Positions 1-7,450 of a stretch of DNA of 64,000 nucleotides are shown in pieces. A program made the translations under genes and the position numbers. Source of the stretch: Verrucomicrobiota bacterium (lineage in GTDB: Bacteria > Verrucomicrobiota > Verrucomicrobiia > CAIQCK01); contig JACRQF010000019.1 in assembly GCA_016222825.1 (NCBI GenBank), forward strand, positions 248,001-312,000. Reading direction: 5' to 3'. The notes under the pieces are model-generated. The model searched no databases and was not told the origin of the DNA. It was given only the letters and a program-made list of their open reading frames with translations. Position 1 is the stretch's first letter. Each line of letters starts with the position of its first letter.

Positions 1-1479
1 GGCCTCGCCGCGTATGCCCAGCGCGACCTCGCCACGGCGCTGGAGCAGTTCCAAAGCTGCACCGCGCTCGACCCGCGCAATGTCCCGGCGTGGCTGTTTC
101 TTGGCGCGACCTACCTGAACTTGAACAAGCTCGACGAAGCCTTCCGCGCTACGCGCAACGCCTACGACATGGACAAGAACAGCGCGGAAGCGTTGTCCAA
201 CCTCGCCGTGATCTCATGCCGTCGGGGCCGGCCGCGCGATGCCGAGACGTGGCTGAACGAGGCGCTGCGGGTCGCTCCCAACAATCCGCAGGTCGCGCTG
301 AACATGGCGCGGCTCTATGAGCTGGAACTCAAGGACAAGCGGCGCGCGCTGGAGTTCTACCGCCGTTACAGCGCGCTCGCGCCCGATTCGCAGTTGCGGT
401 TCACGGTGCTGCGCTCGACGCGCCAGTTGGAGCTTGACCTGAACCTGCCGCCGTCGCCGTTGCCGGCCGCCACCAACGCGCAGCCGGTTGTTGCGGCCGC
501 GCCGATCATCGTAAACACAAGCACGCCGACGCCGACGGTGACGATGACCTCGGAACTGCAACCAGCCGCGCTCGACGCGTTGATCGCCCAACTGAAGGCC
601 GCTGGCCGCAACCGCGACGCCGCCGAGGTCTCGCTGTCGCTCGCCGACCACTACCAGCAGCAGCACGACACCCACAGCGCCAGCGCCGCCTACGCGCAGG
701 CCGTCGAGTTGGATCCGCTGAATTCGCTCACGCACTTCCGGCTCGGCGAGCTATTCCTGCAACAAGGCCAGAAAGCGCCGGCGTTGCAGAGCTTCCAGGA
801 GGCCGTCCGCCTGAAGCCGGATTTCGTCGCTGCGTTGCGCCGCGCCGCGCCGCTCGCCGCCGAGATCGGTTTGCCCGCCGTCGCCGTCGCCGCTTACAAG
901 CGGATCGTGGAACTTGACCCGAACGACGCCCGCGCGTTGTTTCACCTGGGCGATTTGCAGGACCGTTACCTCAAGAACCGCACCGTGGCGGATCAAACCT
1001 ACCAGACGTTCCTGAAAAGGTTCCCGACCGCCCCCGACGCCGCCACCGTGCGGTCGCGTCTCAGCAGGTCGAGCGCCGCCAGCCGCGAGATCGCCAAACC
1101 CGTTGTCAAGCCCTCGCCGAAACTGATCACCCGGACAGAGGAACCGGCGCCGATGAAACTGCCGTTGCCCACAGCGCATCCTGCGCCGCCGCCAGCGCCG
1201 CCACCGGATCGGCGCACGCCGCAGGAGCGCTATCAGGATGCGTTCCTGTTGCTGCAGCGCGGCGCCTACGCCGAAGCCGGGCCACAGTTCGAGGCGTTGC
1301 TGCGGGTGGACCCGAATTTCGCGAAGGCGCATCTGGCACTCGGCCAGATCTATTCGCAACGCGCCGAGACGAAGACCAAGGCGCGGCAGCACTACATCCA
1401 ATTCCTCCAGTTGCGCCCCGACGATCCGAAGGCGCCCGAAGTGCGTCGCTGGCTGAATGAGACGCGGTGGATGCCGTGA
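1..1479 (+). CDS. TPR-repeat protein, 5' end outside window
   Basis: The reading frame is open from base 1, so the true start lies upstream and at least 492 codons are present. The visible protein is a string of tetratricopeptide repeats with the usual pattern (for example A..LDP.N..A...LG..Y and AVELDPLNSLTHFRLGELF). A Pro/Ala/Thr-rich linker lies at about 445-545 and another Pro-rich stretch at about 1120-1210, so TPR blocks are separated by flexible spacers. TPR arrays bind other proteins; no enzymatic domain is visible in this part, and any N-terminal domain cannot be judged. It converges on the DUF1080 gene with a 9-base gap, so the two are not co-transcribed. The specific partner is unknown. 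Confidence 0.85.
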   Translation, partial: GLAAYAQRDLATALEQFQSCTALDPRNVPAWLFLGATYLNLNKLDEAFRATRNAYDMDKNSAEALSNLAVISCRRGRPRDAETWLNEALRVAPNNPQVALNMARLYELELKDKRRALEFYRRYSALAPDSQLRFTVLRSTRQLELDLNLPPSPLPAATNAQPVVAAAPIIVNTSTPTPTVTMTSELQPAALDALIAQLKAAGRNRDAAEVSLSLADHYQQQHDTHSASAAYAQAVELDPLNSLTHFRLGELFLQQGQKAPALQSFQEAVRLKPDFVAALRRAAPLAAEIGLPAVAVAAYKRIVELDPNDARALFHLGDLQDRYLKNRTVADQTYQTFLKRFPTAPDAATVRSRLSRSSAASREIAKPVVKPSPKLITRTEEPAPMKLPLPTAHPAPPPAPPPDRRTPQERYQDAFLLLQRGAYAEAGPQFEALLRVDPNFAKAHLALGQIYSQRAETKTKARQHYIQFLQLRPDDPKAPEVRRWLNETRWMP

Positions 1480-1488
1480 GCTTTGCCG

Positions 1489-2496
1489 CTACTTCACGAC
1501 TGGCCGAATCACGAGGTTGCGGTAGTCCACGCTCGTGTGGTCGCCTTGGAGATAAATCGGGCCGGGGCGGAACTCATCCGAGGTCAGCGCGCCACCCGTG
1601 CAGCCGAGCAGCGGCTGGTTATCAATAATCTTCTTGCCGTTGAGGATGACCGTGACGTGGCGGTCCACCAGCGTGATGTCCATCGTCTGCCACTCGCCCG
1701 CCGGCTTCTCGGCGGCGACGGTCGGCGTGATGCGGCTGTAAACGCCGCCCATATTATGCGAGTCGAGCGGCTTGCCGCACGTGTCGGCCACCTGCACCTC
1801 GTAGATGCCGCGCAAGTAAACACCGCTGTTGCCGCCCTTCGGAACGCGCACCTCCAGTGTGAGCCGGAAGTCCTCAAACTCCTGCTCCGTGCGAAGGTTT
1901 GCGTAGCCCTTGTGCTTGCCCGGCTCCTGAGGGGCATCGTTGACCAGGATGCCATCCTTCGCACTCCAGCCGTTCGGGGCGTTTGGATTGAGCGCCTTCC
2001 AGCCGCTGAGGTCCTTGCCATTGAAGAGACGGATCGGCTTGCCGAACTTCACCTTCGACAAATCCGGCGCGGCCGGCACCGGCGGGATGCGCTTGCCGGA
2101 GAACTCGGCGCGGCCGAACTCCTTGCCGCCCTCGGCGCACTTGACCGTAACGAGCTTGAGGCAATCGCCGTCGCGCGTCGCGGTGATCGTTTCAGTCACC
2201 TTCTTACCCGGTTTGCCGTCCTTGCTCTTCGGCTGCTGGACGCGCGTGACGACCAGCTTCCCGTTCTCGACTTTTGCGCCGGCGGCGGGTAACACGCTGC
2301 CACCGCCCCAGAGGACACTGGCTTTCAGGCCGCCGTCTTTTTCCTCGACGCCGAGCCAGCCCGCGCCGCCGCTGGGAATGGTGAGCGCCCAGTGGCCGAT
2401 GAAAGGTTTCGCATCGTCCACCGCAAGTGCCACGCCGCACGCGCCGCAAAGAACGAGGCCGAGAATGAACGGGAGAGAGAGCAGATGTTTCTTCAT
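1489..2496 (-). CDS. Exported DUF1080 (3-keto-disaccharide hydrolase-like) protein
   Basis: 335 residues starting at the ATG that opens a clear signal peptide (MKKHLLSLPFILGLVLCGAC then ALA). An upstream in-frame start exists but would bury the signal peptide. An AGGAGG lies just before this ATG, unusually close. After an N-terminal region of about 130 residues, the C-terminal ~190 residues match the DUF1080 concanavalin-like fold: FNGKDLSGWKA, NSGVYLRG, YEVQV, and WQTMDI followed by VILNGK. The family is abundant in Planctomycetota and Verrucomicrobiota and is associated with extracytoplasmic carbohydrate turnover; some members hydrolyse 3-keto-glycosides. The substrate here cannot be told. 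It is divergent from the glycine-zipper lipoprotein. Confidence 0.85.
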   Translation of the reverse strand: MKKHLLSLPFILGLVLCGACGVALAVDDAKPFIGHWALTIPSGGAGWLGVEEKDGGLKASVLWGGGSVLPAAGAKVENGKLVVTRVQQPKSKDGKPGKKVTETITATRDGDCLKLVTVKCAEGGKEFGRAEFSGKRIPPVPAAPDLSKVKFGKPIRLFNGKDLSGWKALNPNAPNGWSAKDGILVNDAPQEPGKHKGYANLRTEQEFEDFRLTLEVRVPKGGNSGVYLRGIYEVQVADTCGKPLDSHNMGGVYSRITPTVAAEKPAGEWQTMDITLVDRHVTVILNGKKIIDNQPLLGCTGGALTSDEFRPGPIYLQGDHTSVDYRNLVIRPVVK

Positions 2497-2577
2497 GCCT
2501 CCTTTTGACTCCAAACCACCCGTCCGGTTCAAGAAAAATCCGCGGGACGTTTTTTGCGCCGGAGAGAAAACAGTAGG

Positions 2578-2606
2578 TTGAGATTTGAACAATTGCGGGG
2601 TAGGAT
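2578..2606 (+). promoter_or_regulatory. Sigma70-type promoter for the glycine-zipper lipoprotein gene
   Basis: TTGAGA (2578-2583) and TAGGAT (2601-2606) are separated by exactly 17 bases, a good match to the housekeeping consensus. The predicted start of transcription is near 2613, about 33 bases before the ATG at 2646, which has AGGAG upstream. Not tested experimentally. Confidence 0.5.
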
Positions 2607-2645
2607 TCGTCGAAGTTGGCGAAGTTCATTTGACCAGGAGTGACT

Positions 2646-3056
2646 ATGAAGGAAATGAAACTTGCAGCAGCGATGTTGGCCGCAGTCGTGGTGCTGGCTG
2701 GATGCACCGCCACCGAACAAGGCGCGGGCTACGGCACGCTCGGCGGCGCGGCCATTGGCGGCGCGGTCGGCGGCTGGCAGGGCGCCGCGATTGGCGCGGG
2801 CGCGGGCGCGCTCACCGGCGCGCTCGTGGGCAACGCCGTCGAACAGAGCGAGGAGCGCAAAGCGAGAGCGCAGCAACCTCCACCCCCGCCTCCGCCTCCA
2901 CCGGGAGCAGCAATTCCATTGGGCCTTCGCACCGACCGGCCCGGTCTCGTGAAAAGCCCGTGGAATCCAAACGGGCCGTTGGTGGACGTGACCGGATTCG
3001 CGCCCGGCTCGGTGGTAAAGGATCCGACGACGGGAAAGAACTTCCTGGTGCCGTAA
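2646..3056 (+). CDS. Glycine-zipper lipoprotein
   Basis: 136 residues. The start is set at ATG 2646, preceded by AGGAG at good spacing; a GTG two codons upstream is the alternative. The N-terminus is a lipoprotein signal ending in the lipobox LAGC (Cys about residue 20). Next comes a Gly/Ala-rich glycine zipper (GTLGGAAIGGAVGGWQGAAI and on), the pattern of outer-membrane Gly-zipper proteins of the SlyB/YMGG type. A run of nine prolines follows, then a small C-terminal segment (PNGPLVDVTGFAPGSVV). The protein is probably anchored to the outer membrane with the zipper inserted in or packed against the bilayer; a role in envelope integrity is a family-based inference. Confidence 0.8.
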   Translation: MKEMKLAAAMLAAVVVLAGCTATEQGAGYGTLGGAAIGGAVGGWQGAAIGAGAGALTGALVGNAVEQSEERKARAQQPPPPPPPPPGAAIPLGLRTDRPGLVKSPWNPNGPLVDVTGFAPGSVVKDPTTGKNFLVP

Positions 3057-3073
3057 ACGTCCTGACGCGGAGC

Positions 3074-3166
3074 CAGCCGGGATGCGCCGGCTGCCGCGGC
3101 CGACGGGTGTGCAGTTTCGCCAAGTGGGGCGTGCCTTCGGGCGCGCCTCCTTTTAGTTTGGAGGTG
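3074..3166 (+). other. Intergenic stretch with two small hairpins
   Basis: In the 222 bases between the lipoprotein and the sugar-kinase gene, 3074-3080 pairs with 3087-3093 (CAGCCGG/CCGGCTG, 6-base loop). Further on, 3144-3150 pairs with 3160-3166 (CGCCTCC/GGAGGTG, one G-T pair) around a T-rich loop. The first could help end the upstream transcript, but it has no T-run, so I do not call it a terminator. Confidence 0.3.
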
Positions 3167-3278
3167 GCCGGGCTGGTTTGACAGAACGCCCCGCTTCTTG
3201 CGGAGCCAGCAGCGCACCGCGACAAATGCGTCGTCGCCACCGGAGTGGAAGTCAGTTATCATTCGCGTCACCAAATCA

Positions 3279-4253
3279 ATGAAACCATCCTTTGATCTCA
3301 TCGTCGCCGGCCACATGGTGGCCGATGTCATCGGCCGGCCCATCGCCCTCGACCGGCCCATTGGGTTCGGCAAGCTCTTCCACAGCGAAGCTGTCGAGTT
3401 GCACACCGGCGGCAACGTCTGCAACGTCGGCATCGCCGCTGCCAAGCTCGGCCTGCGCGTGGGCGCGCTCGGCCGCATCGGCGACGACAACTGGGGCGCG
3501 TTCCTCGACCAACGCCTGCGCCGCGCCGGCCTCGACCTTGGCGGCGTCATCGTGGACAAGCGCGGCCAGAGCAGCGCCACCGTCGTTTGCGTGGACCCGA
3601 GCGGCGAACGCACCTTCTTCCACACCGGCGGCTGCGGCAACCAGCTCACCGCCGCTGACATCATCGCGCGGCTCGATTACATCAAACGCAGCCGCGCCGT
3701 TGCGCTCGGTTACTTCGGCCTCATGCCACGGCTTGAATCGGAGTTTGGCCGCGCGTTGCGCGCCATCCGTCGCGCTGCGCCGAAGACGCTGACCTCGCTG
3801 GACTGCGTTGCCGGCGCGAAAGGCTTCCACAACCTCGCCAAAACGCTGCCGTGGCTGGACATCTTCGTGCCGAGCCTCGACGAAGCGCGCAGCGTCAGCG
3901 GCGAGGAGTCGCCGGAGAAAATCATCGCCTGTTTCCGCGCCGCCGGCGCGCAAGGCATCGTCGGCGTCAAGCTCGGCAAGGAAGGCTGCCTGCTCAGCGA
4001 TCCCGCCGAACCGACGAAGACAGTGTATGTGCCGCCTGCGCCCGCGAAGAAAGTCGTGGACGCCACTGGCGCGGGCGATTCGTGGCTGGCGGGATTCATC
4101 ACCGCGCGGCTGCGCGGTTTCGGCGTGCGCGATGCCGGCATGTTCGCCAACACCGTCGGCGCGAGTTGTGTGCAGGCCATCGGCGCGTCCACCGGCATCC
4201 GGTCGTTCGACGAAACGCTGCGTCTCGCGCGTCGCGCCGGCTGCTCGGCCTGA
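3279..4253 (+). CDS. PfkB-family carbohydrate kinase
   Basis: 324 residues from the ATG at 3279; the longer frame from 3198 lacks family similarity in its extra part. PfkB signatures are clear: an N-terminal TGGNVCNVG substrate/nucleotide region and the C-terminal DATGAGDSW motif (261-269), in which Asp267 is the expected catalytic base and GAG forms the anion hole. The enzyme should transfer phosphate from ATP to a sugar or nucleoside hydroxyl in the cytoplasm. The family includes ribokinase, fructokinase and 2-dehydro-3-deoxygluconokinase, and I cannot choose between them. Length is normal. It converges on the moeB-like gene with a 12-base gap, so neighbours give no substrate clue. Confidence 0.85.
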   Translation: MKPSFDLIVAGHMVADVIGRPIALDRPIGFGKLFHSEAVELHTGGNVCNVGIAAAKLGLRVGALGRIGDDNWGAFLDQRLRRAGLDLGGVIVDKRGQSSATVVCVDPSGERTFFHTGGCGNQLTAADIIARLDYIKRSRAVALGYFGLMPRLESEFGRALRAIRRAAPKTLTSLDCVAGAKGFHNLAKTLPWLDIFVPSLDEARSVSGEESPEKIIACFRAAGAQGIVGVKLGKEGCLLSDPAEPTKTVYVPPAPAKKVVDATGAGDSWLAGFITARLRGFGVRDAGMFANTVGASCVQAIGASTGIRSFDETLRLARRAGCSA

Positions 4254-4265
4254 CGGAGAAATCCC

Positions 4266-5432
4266 TCAGTATCTTGGCACGCTTGGGTCCACGTCGGTGG
4301 ACCAGGCATCAATGCCGCCCTTGACGCTCTTGAGGTTGGCGTAACCCTGCTGGCGCAGGAATTGGAGCGCCTTCATCGAGCGTTTGCCGGCTTTGCAATG
4401 CAGCACGAGGCGGGCGTCCTTCGGCAACTCGCCGAACCGCTGCGGCAGCGCCGACAACGGCAGCAGCGTCGCGCCGGGAATGCGGCAGATGGCCCACTCG
4501 TCCGGCTCGCGCACATCCACCAGTGTGAATTTCTCGCCGCGTTTCAACATCGCCGCCAACTCGACGGCTGTGATTTCGTCTCCAGTGGGTTGTTCATTCA
4601 TGGTTGGTTCGCCTCTTACGCCACAGAACTGCTCGTAATCAATCAGCTTCGTGATCGTCGGCCGCTCGCCGCACGCGGGGCATGCCGGGTCGCGCCGCAT
4701 CTTCATCTCGCGGAACTTCATGTCGAGCGCGTTGTAGAGCAGCAATCGGCCCAGGAGCGCGTCGCCTTTGCCGAGGATGAGCTTGATGGCCTCGGTGGCC
4801 TGGATGACGCCGATGACGCCCGGCAGCACGCCGAGCACGCCGCCTTCGGCGCAACTCGGCACCATGCCGGGCGGCGGCGGCTCCGGGAAGAGGCAGCGGT
4901 AGCACGGCCCGCCAAGATGCGGCGCAAACACGCTGGCCTGGCCCTCGAAGCGGAAGATCGCGCCGTAGATGTTCGGCTTCTTCAACAGCACGCACGCGTC
5001 GTTGCTGAGGTAGCGCGTCGGGAAGTTGTCCGTGCCGTCAATGACAACATCGTAGCGGCCAAAAATGTCGAGCGCGTTCCCGCTGCTGAGCCGGGCGGCG
5101 TGGCACTCGATGGTGACATTCGGGTTGATGTCGCCGAGCCGCGCGCGGGCGCTCTCCAGTTTCGAGCGGCCGACGGCGCCGGTGCCGTGGATGATCTGCC
5201 GCTGGAGGTTCGTCTCGTCCACGACATCGAAATCCACCAGGCCGAGCCGACCGACGCCCGCCGCCGCCAGATACATCGCCGCCGGCGATCCCAGCCCGCC
5301 CGCGCCGATGCAGAGGATGCTGGCGGCTTTGAGCTTTTCCTGGCCGGCCACGCCCACCTCCGGCAGCGTCAGGTGCCGCGAGTAACGCCGGATCTCCTCG
5401 TTCGTCAGCTTTGCTCTTGTCGGTTCGTCCAT
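4266..5432 (-). CDS. moeB: MoeB/ThiF-type adenylyltransferase with C-terminal rhodanese domain
   Basis: 388 residues from ATG 5432, which has GGAAG four bases upstream; the frame extends eight codons further but without support. The N-terminal ~250 residues are an E1-like adenylyltransferase: RYSRHLTLPEVG, the nucleotide-binding GAGGLGSP, DxDxVDxxNLxRQ, and zinc ligands CYRC and CPAC. The C-terminal ~100 residues are a rhodanese domain with the active-site loop HCKAGKRS (Cys346). This MOCS3/MoeZ-like fusion activates the C-terminal Gly of a ubiquitin-like sulfur carrier (MoaD or ThiS type) and can feed it persulfide sulfur. No carrier protein gene is nearby, so molybdopterin versus thiamine or another thio-product is undecided. 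It probably shares a transcript with the DUF167 gene 64 bases upstream. Confidence 0.88.
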   Translation of the reverse strand: MDEPTRAKLTNEEIRRYSRHLTLPEVGVAGQEKLKAASILCIGAGGLGSPAAMYLAAAGVGRLGLVDFDVVDETNLQRQIIHGTGAVGRSKLESARARLGDINPNVTIECHAARLSSGNALDIFGRYDVVIDGTDNFPTRYLSNDACVLLKKPNIYGAIFRFEGQASVFAPHLGGPCYRCLFPEPPPPGMVPSCAEGGVLGVLPGVIGVIQATEAIKLILGKGDALLGRLLLYNALDMKFREMKMRRDPACPACGERPTITKLIDYEQFCGVRGEPTMNEQPTGDEITAVELAAMLKRGEKFTLVDVREPDEWAICRIPGATLLPLSALPQRFGELPKDARLVLHCKAGKRSMKALQFLRQQGYANLKSVKGGIDAWSTDVDPSVPRY

Positions 5433-5496
5433 GATCTTCCACTCAAACAGAAACACTCCGCTCCGCGGCAGCGCGGTGCTTCGGCCGACGGAGAAA

Positions 5497-5835
5497 TCAA
5501 CCTCTCTCCTCTTTGCTGGTCCCGGCGGGCGGTTTCATGCCGGCGATCTTGCCAGCAAGTTCGGCCCGCGCCAACGCTTCATTCAGGTCGCGCACAAACA
5601 CCGTCTTGCTTCGCGAGCTTTCGCCGCGCAGCAGCTCGCACTGGCTGCGCTTGACGCGAAACAGTTTCGCGAGGCATTCCAGCAGCGCCTCGTTGGCCTT
5701 GCCCTCGACCGGCGGCGCCTTCACGCGCACCTTGAGTTCCGCGCCGTGCAACCCCGCCACTTCGCTGCGCGACGCGCCGGGCTGGACGCGCACCGAAAGC
5801 TGGCAGCCGTTTGGAGTTCGTTTCAGGAATGGCAT
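5497..5835 (-). CDS. DUF167 (YggU-family) protein
   Basis: 112 residues with the full DUF167 pattern: LSVRVQPGASRSEVAG near the N-terminus, then LKVRVKAPPVEGKANEALL and the GESSRSKTV loop. The fold is a small alpha/beta domain; the biochemical role of the family is unknown. The C-terminal ~15 residues after KIAGMKPP are an unconserved tail. It is first in a two-gene minus-strand unit with the MoeB-rhodanese gene, and the pairing may be coincidental. Confidence 0.85.
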   Translation of the reverse strand: MPFLKRTPNGCQLSVRVQPGASRSEVAGLHGAELKVRVKAPPVEGKANEALLECLAKLFRVKRSQCELLRGESSRSKTVFVRDLNEALARAELAGKIAGMKPPAGTSKEERG

Positions 5836-5986
5836 AGTGAGCTAATCTAGCGCAGCGTTTTCACAATGCGAGTTTTCGATGACGAATCGCGAATGCCCGA
5901 ACGCGGGAGCGAATCACGTCGAATGAACGCCGGCTTGCAGTTTCGCCGGGGAGCGCGTAGCTGTTAGCCAGTCACGGAGGCAACCG

Positions 5987-6649
5987 ATGAGTCCGATGAT
6001 CCAACGAACACGAATCAAACTGTATGCGGCGCTCTGCGTGGCGGGATTGTTGGGCCTGGCGGCGCGGGAGATGGAGTTCGGGCCGACGGTCAACCTCCAG
6101 CGCGACATCGTCATCCTCAACGACGGCATCGCCGACGAGGCGATGCTGGCGATGTTGAAGGAGTTCCTGCACCGGCGGTTCAGCCTGCCGGTGCGCGTCG
6201 AGAAGAATCCCCTGGACCTTTCCGTCGCCGCGAGGCCGAAGCGGCATCAGTGGGAGCTGCGCGAGTTGCTGGCGGCCGTCCTCGCCCGCGTGCGGGGCCA
6301 AGGGCGCTGCGTCCTGCTGACTCCCAAGGACACGTTCACGCTCGACATGAACTGGAGCACCGGCATCGCCCGTTGCGACGGCGCTGCGGCGGTCGTCTCC
6401 ATCTGCCGCCTCGACCCGGCTTTCTGGAGCGAGGCGCAGGATCGCGCGCTGCATTACAAGCGGGTGCGGAAGATCGTCCTCCACGAACTGGGGCACACGT
6501 TCGGCCAGCGCGGCCATTGCGAAGACTGGGCCTGCGCGATCCACGGCTCCGGCAGCATTGGCGAGATAGACAAGACCGGCGACGACTACTGCAAACGCTG
6601 CAACGCGCTCGCCCACACCGCTGTCGCCGGCATCCGGGGCAAGCTGTAA
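5987..6649 (+). CDS. Archaemetzincin-like (M54) zinc protease with atypical active site
   Basis: 220 residues; the ATG is preceded by GGAGG at six bases. An N-terminal hydrophobic segment (about residues 11-26) suggests a signal anchor or export, unlike the usual cytosolic archaemetzincins. The C-terminal zinc site reads HELGHTFGQRGHC: His166, Glu167 and His170 fit HExxH, but one extra residue sits between Gly173 and the third His (177) compared with the family HExxHxxGxxHC. Cys178-x4-Cys183 and Cys202-x2-Cys205 keep the second, structural zinc site. The Met-turn methionine after Cys183 is replaced by Ile185. The fold call is solid; whether it is catalytically active is open. It stands alone, followed by a repeat-filled gap. 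Confidence 0.75.
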   Translation: MSPMIQRTRIKLYAALCVAGLLGLAAREMEFGPTVNLQRDIVILNDGIADEAMLAMLKEFLHRRFSLPVRVEKNPLDLSVAARPKRHQWELRELLAAVLARVRGQGRCVLLTPKDTFTLDMNWSTGIARCDGAAAVVSICRLDPAFWSEAQDRALHYKRVRKIVLHELGHTFGQRGHCEDWACAIHGSGSIGEIDKTGDDYCKRCNALAHTAVAGIRGKL

Positions 6650-6690
6650 AGGCGGACTCGAGAACGCGCGCGGCTCTCGGAATGGCGCGC

Positions 6691-7021
6691 CATTTTTTGG
6701 GTTTTGGGTTCCACTTTTGCGAGACTGGCGCGCTGCACTCAAAAACTGACGCCAGATTGTTGGTTTTGGGTTTCACTTTTGAAAAACTGGCGCGCTCCGC
6801 TCACTTCCGCGCGCGCCGCACTCAAGAACTGACGCCACTTTTTGAGTTTCGGATTCCACTTTTGCGAAACTGGTGCGCTGCACTCATAAACTGACGCCAC
6901 TTTTTCAGTTTCGGGTTTCATTTTTACGAGACTGGCGCGCCGCACTCAAAAACTGGCGTCACTTTTTGAGTTTTGGGTTCCACTTTTGAAAAACTGGCGC
7001 GCTACACTCATAAACTGACGC
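6691..7021 (+). repeat. Five-copy tandem repeat, 62-base unit
   Basis: Units start at 6691, 6753, 6836, 6898 and 6960. Four are exactly 62 bases; the second is 83 bases because of a 21-base G+C-rich insertion. Each carries TTTTGGGTTCCACTTTTG-like sequence, then ACTGGCGCGC, a CACTC core and AAACTGACGC with point variation between copies. A further degenerate part-copy begins at 7022. The unit length is not a multiple of three and stops occur, so the array is not coding. There are no variable spacers, so it is not a CRISPR. Function unknown. Confidence 0.85.
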
Positions 7022-7030
7022 CAGATTTTC

Positions 7031-7089
7031 AAAAGTGGGTTCCGATTTTGAGTTTTGGGTTCCGGAAATGAAAATCGAAACCCACTTTT
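7031..7089 (+). repeat. Imperfect 19-base inverted repeat after the tandem array
   Basis: 7031-7049 and 7071-7089 are reverse complements with one mismatch (AAAAGTGGGTTCCGATTTT against AAAATCGAAACCCACTTTT), around a 21-base loop that repeats the GAGTTTTGGGTTCC core of the array. It would form a strong hairpin in RNA or single-stranded DNA. It may be a rearranged repeat unit or a miniature element. Confidence 0.7.
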
Positions 7090-7450
7090 GCACAACCTGA
7101 CGCCAGCCGGACATGGACTGGCGCTGGATAATGCACTGGAAAAGCGATGTTTACGCGGCCGGAGTAGCGTTTTGGCTGGATCCCCTGCCGGCGGCCCCTA
7201 CGGCAGCCATCCCGGTGGTCGAAAAAAGCCATTTCCGGCAGGGCGGGTTCATGGGCGGCTTCAAACCGCTCGAATGCCCGCGAAAAGAGTGGCGGTGGAT
7301 TGGGAGGCGCTCCCAGACGGGCATCGCGACCCACATCCATAGAAGCCTCCAACCGCCTGCGTCTCTTCGTGAACCAGCCGTGATCTCCTGCGATTTCGCC
7401 CCCTCGGTGCTTGACTCTCAGCTCCACTTGGCCAACAACCTTGTTCTGTC
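7090..7450 (+). other. Non-coding or degenerate stretch before the 1163-residue gene
   Basis: A 113-codon frame (7113-7454, Trp/Arg/Pro-rich) crosses this stretch, but it has no ribosome-binding site, mixed third-position composition and overlaps the start of the next gene, so I do not call it a gene. Small hairpins are visible, for example TGGGAG-GCG-CTCCCA in the 7290-7320 region and CTGCCG/CGGCAG around 7187. It may be a remnant of a repeated or decayed gene. No convincing promoter for the downstream gene was found. Confidence 0.35.

Noticed and set aside
3178..3183. Perfect TTGACA upstream of the PfkB gene as a promoter
   Set aside because: No acceptable -10 box lies 15-19 bases downstream; the following stretch is G+C-rich.
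6739..6945. Minus-strand protein read through the repeats
   Set aside because: It changes frame between units because 62 is not a multiple of three; the apparent repeats in the peptide only reflect the DNA repeats.
6691..7021. CRISPR array
   Set aside because: The units are continuous 62-base repeats without unique spacers, and no cas gene is present.
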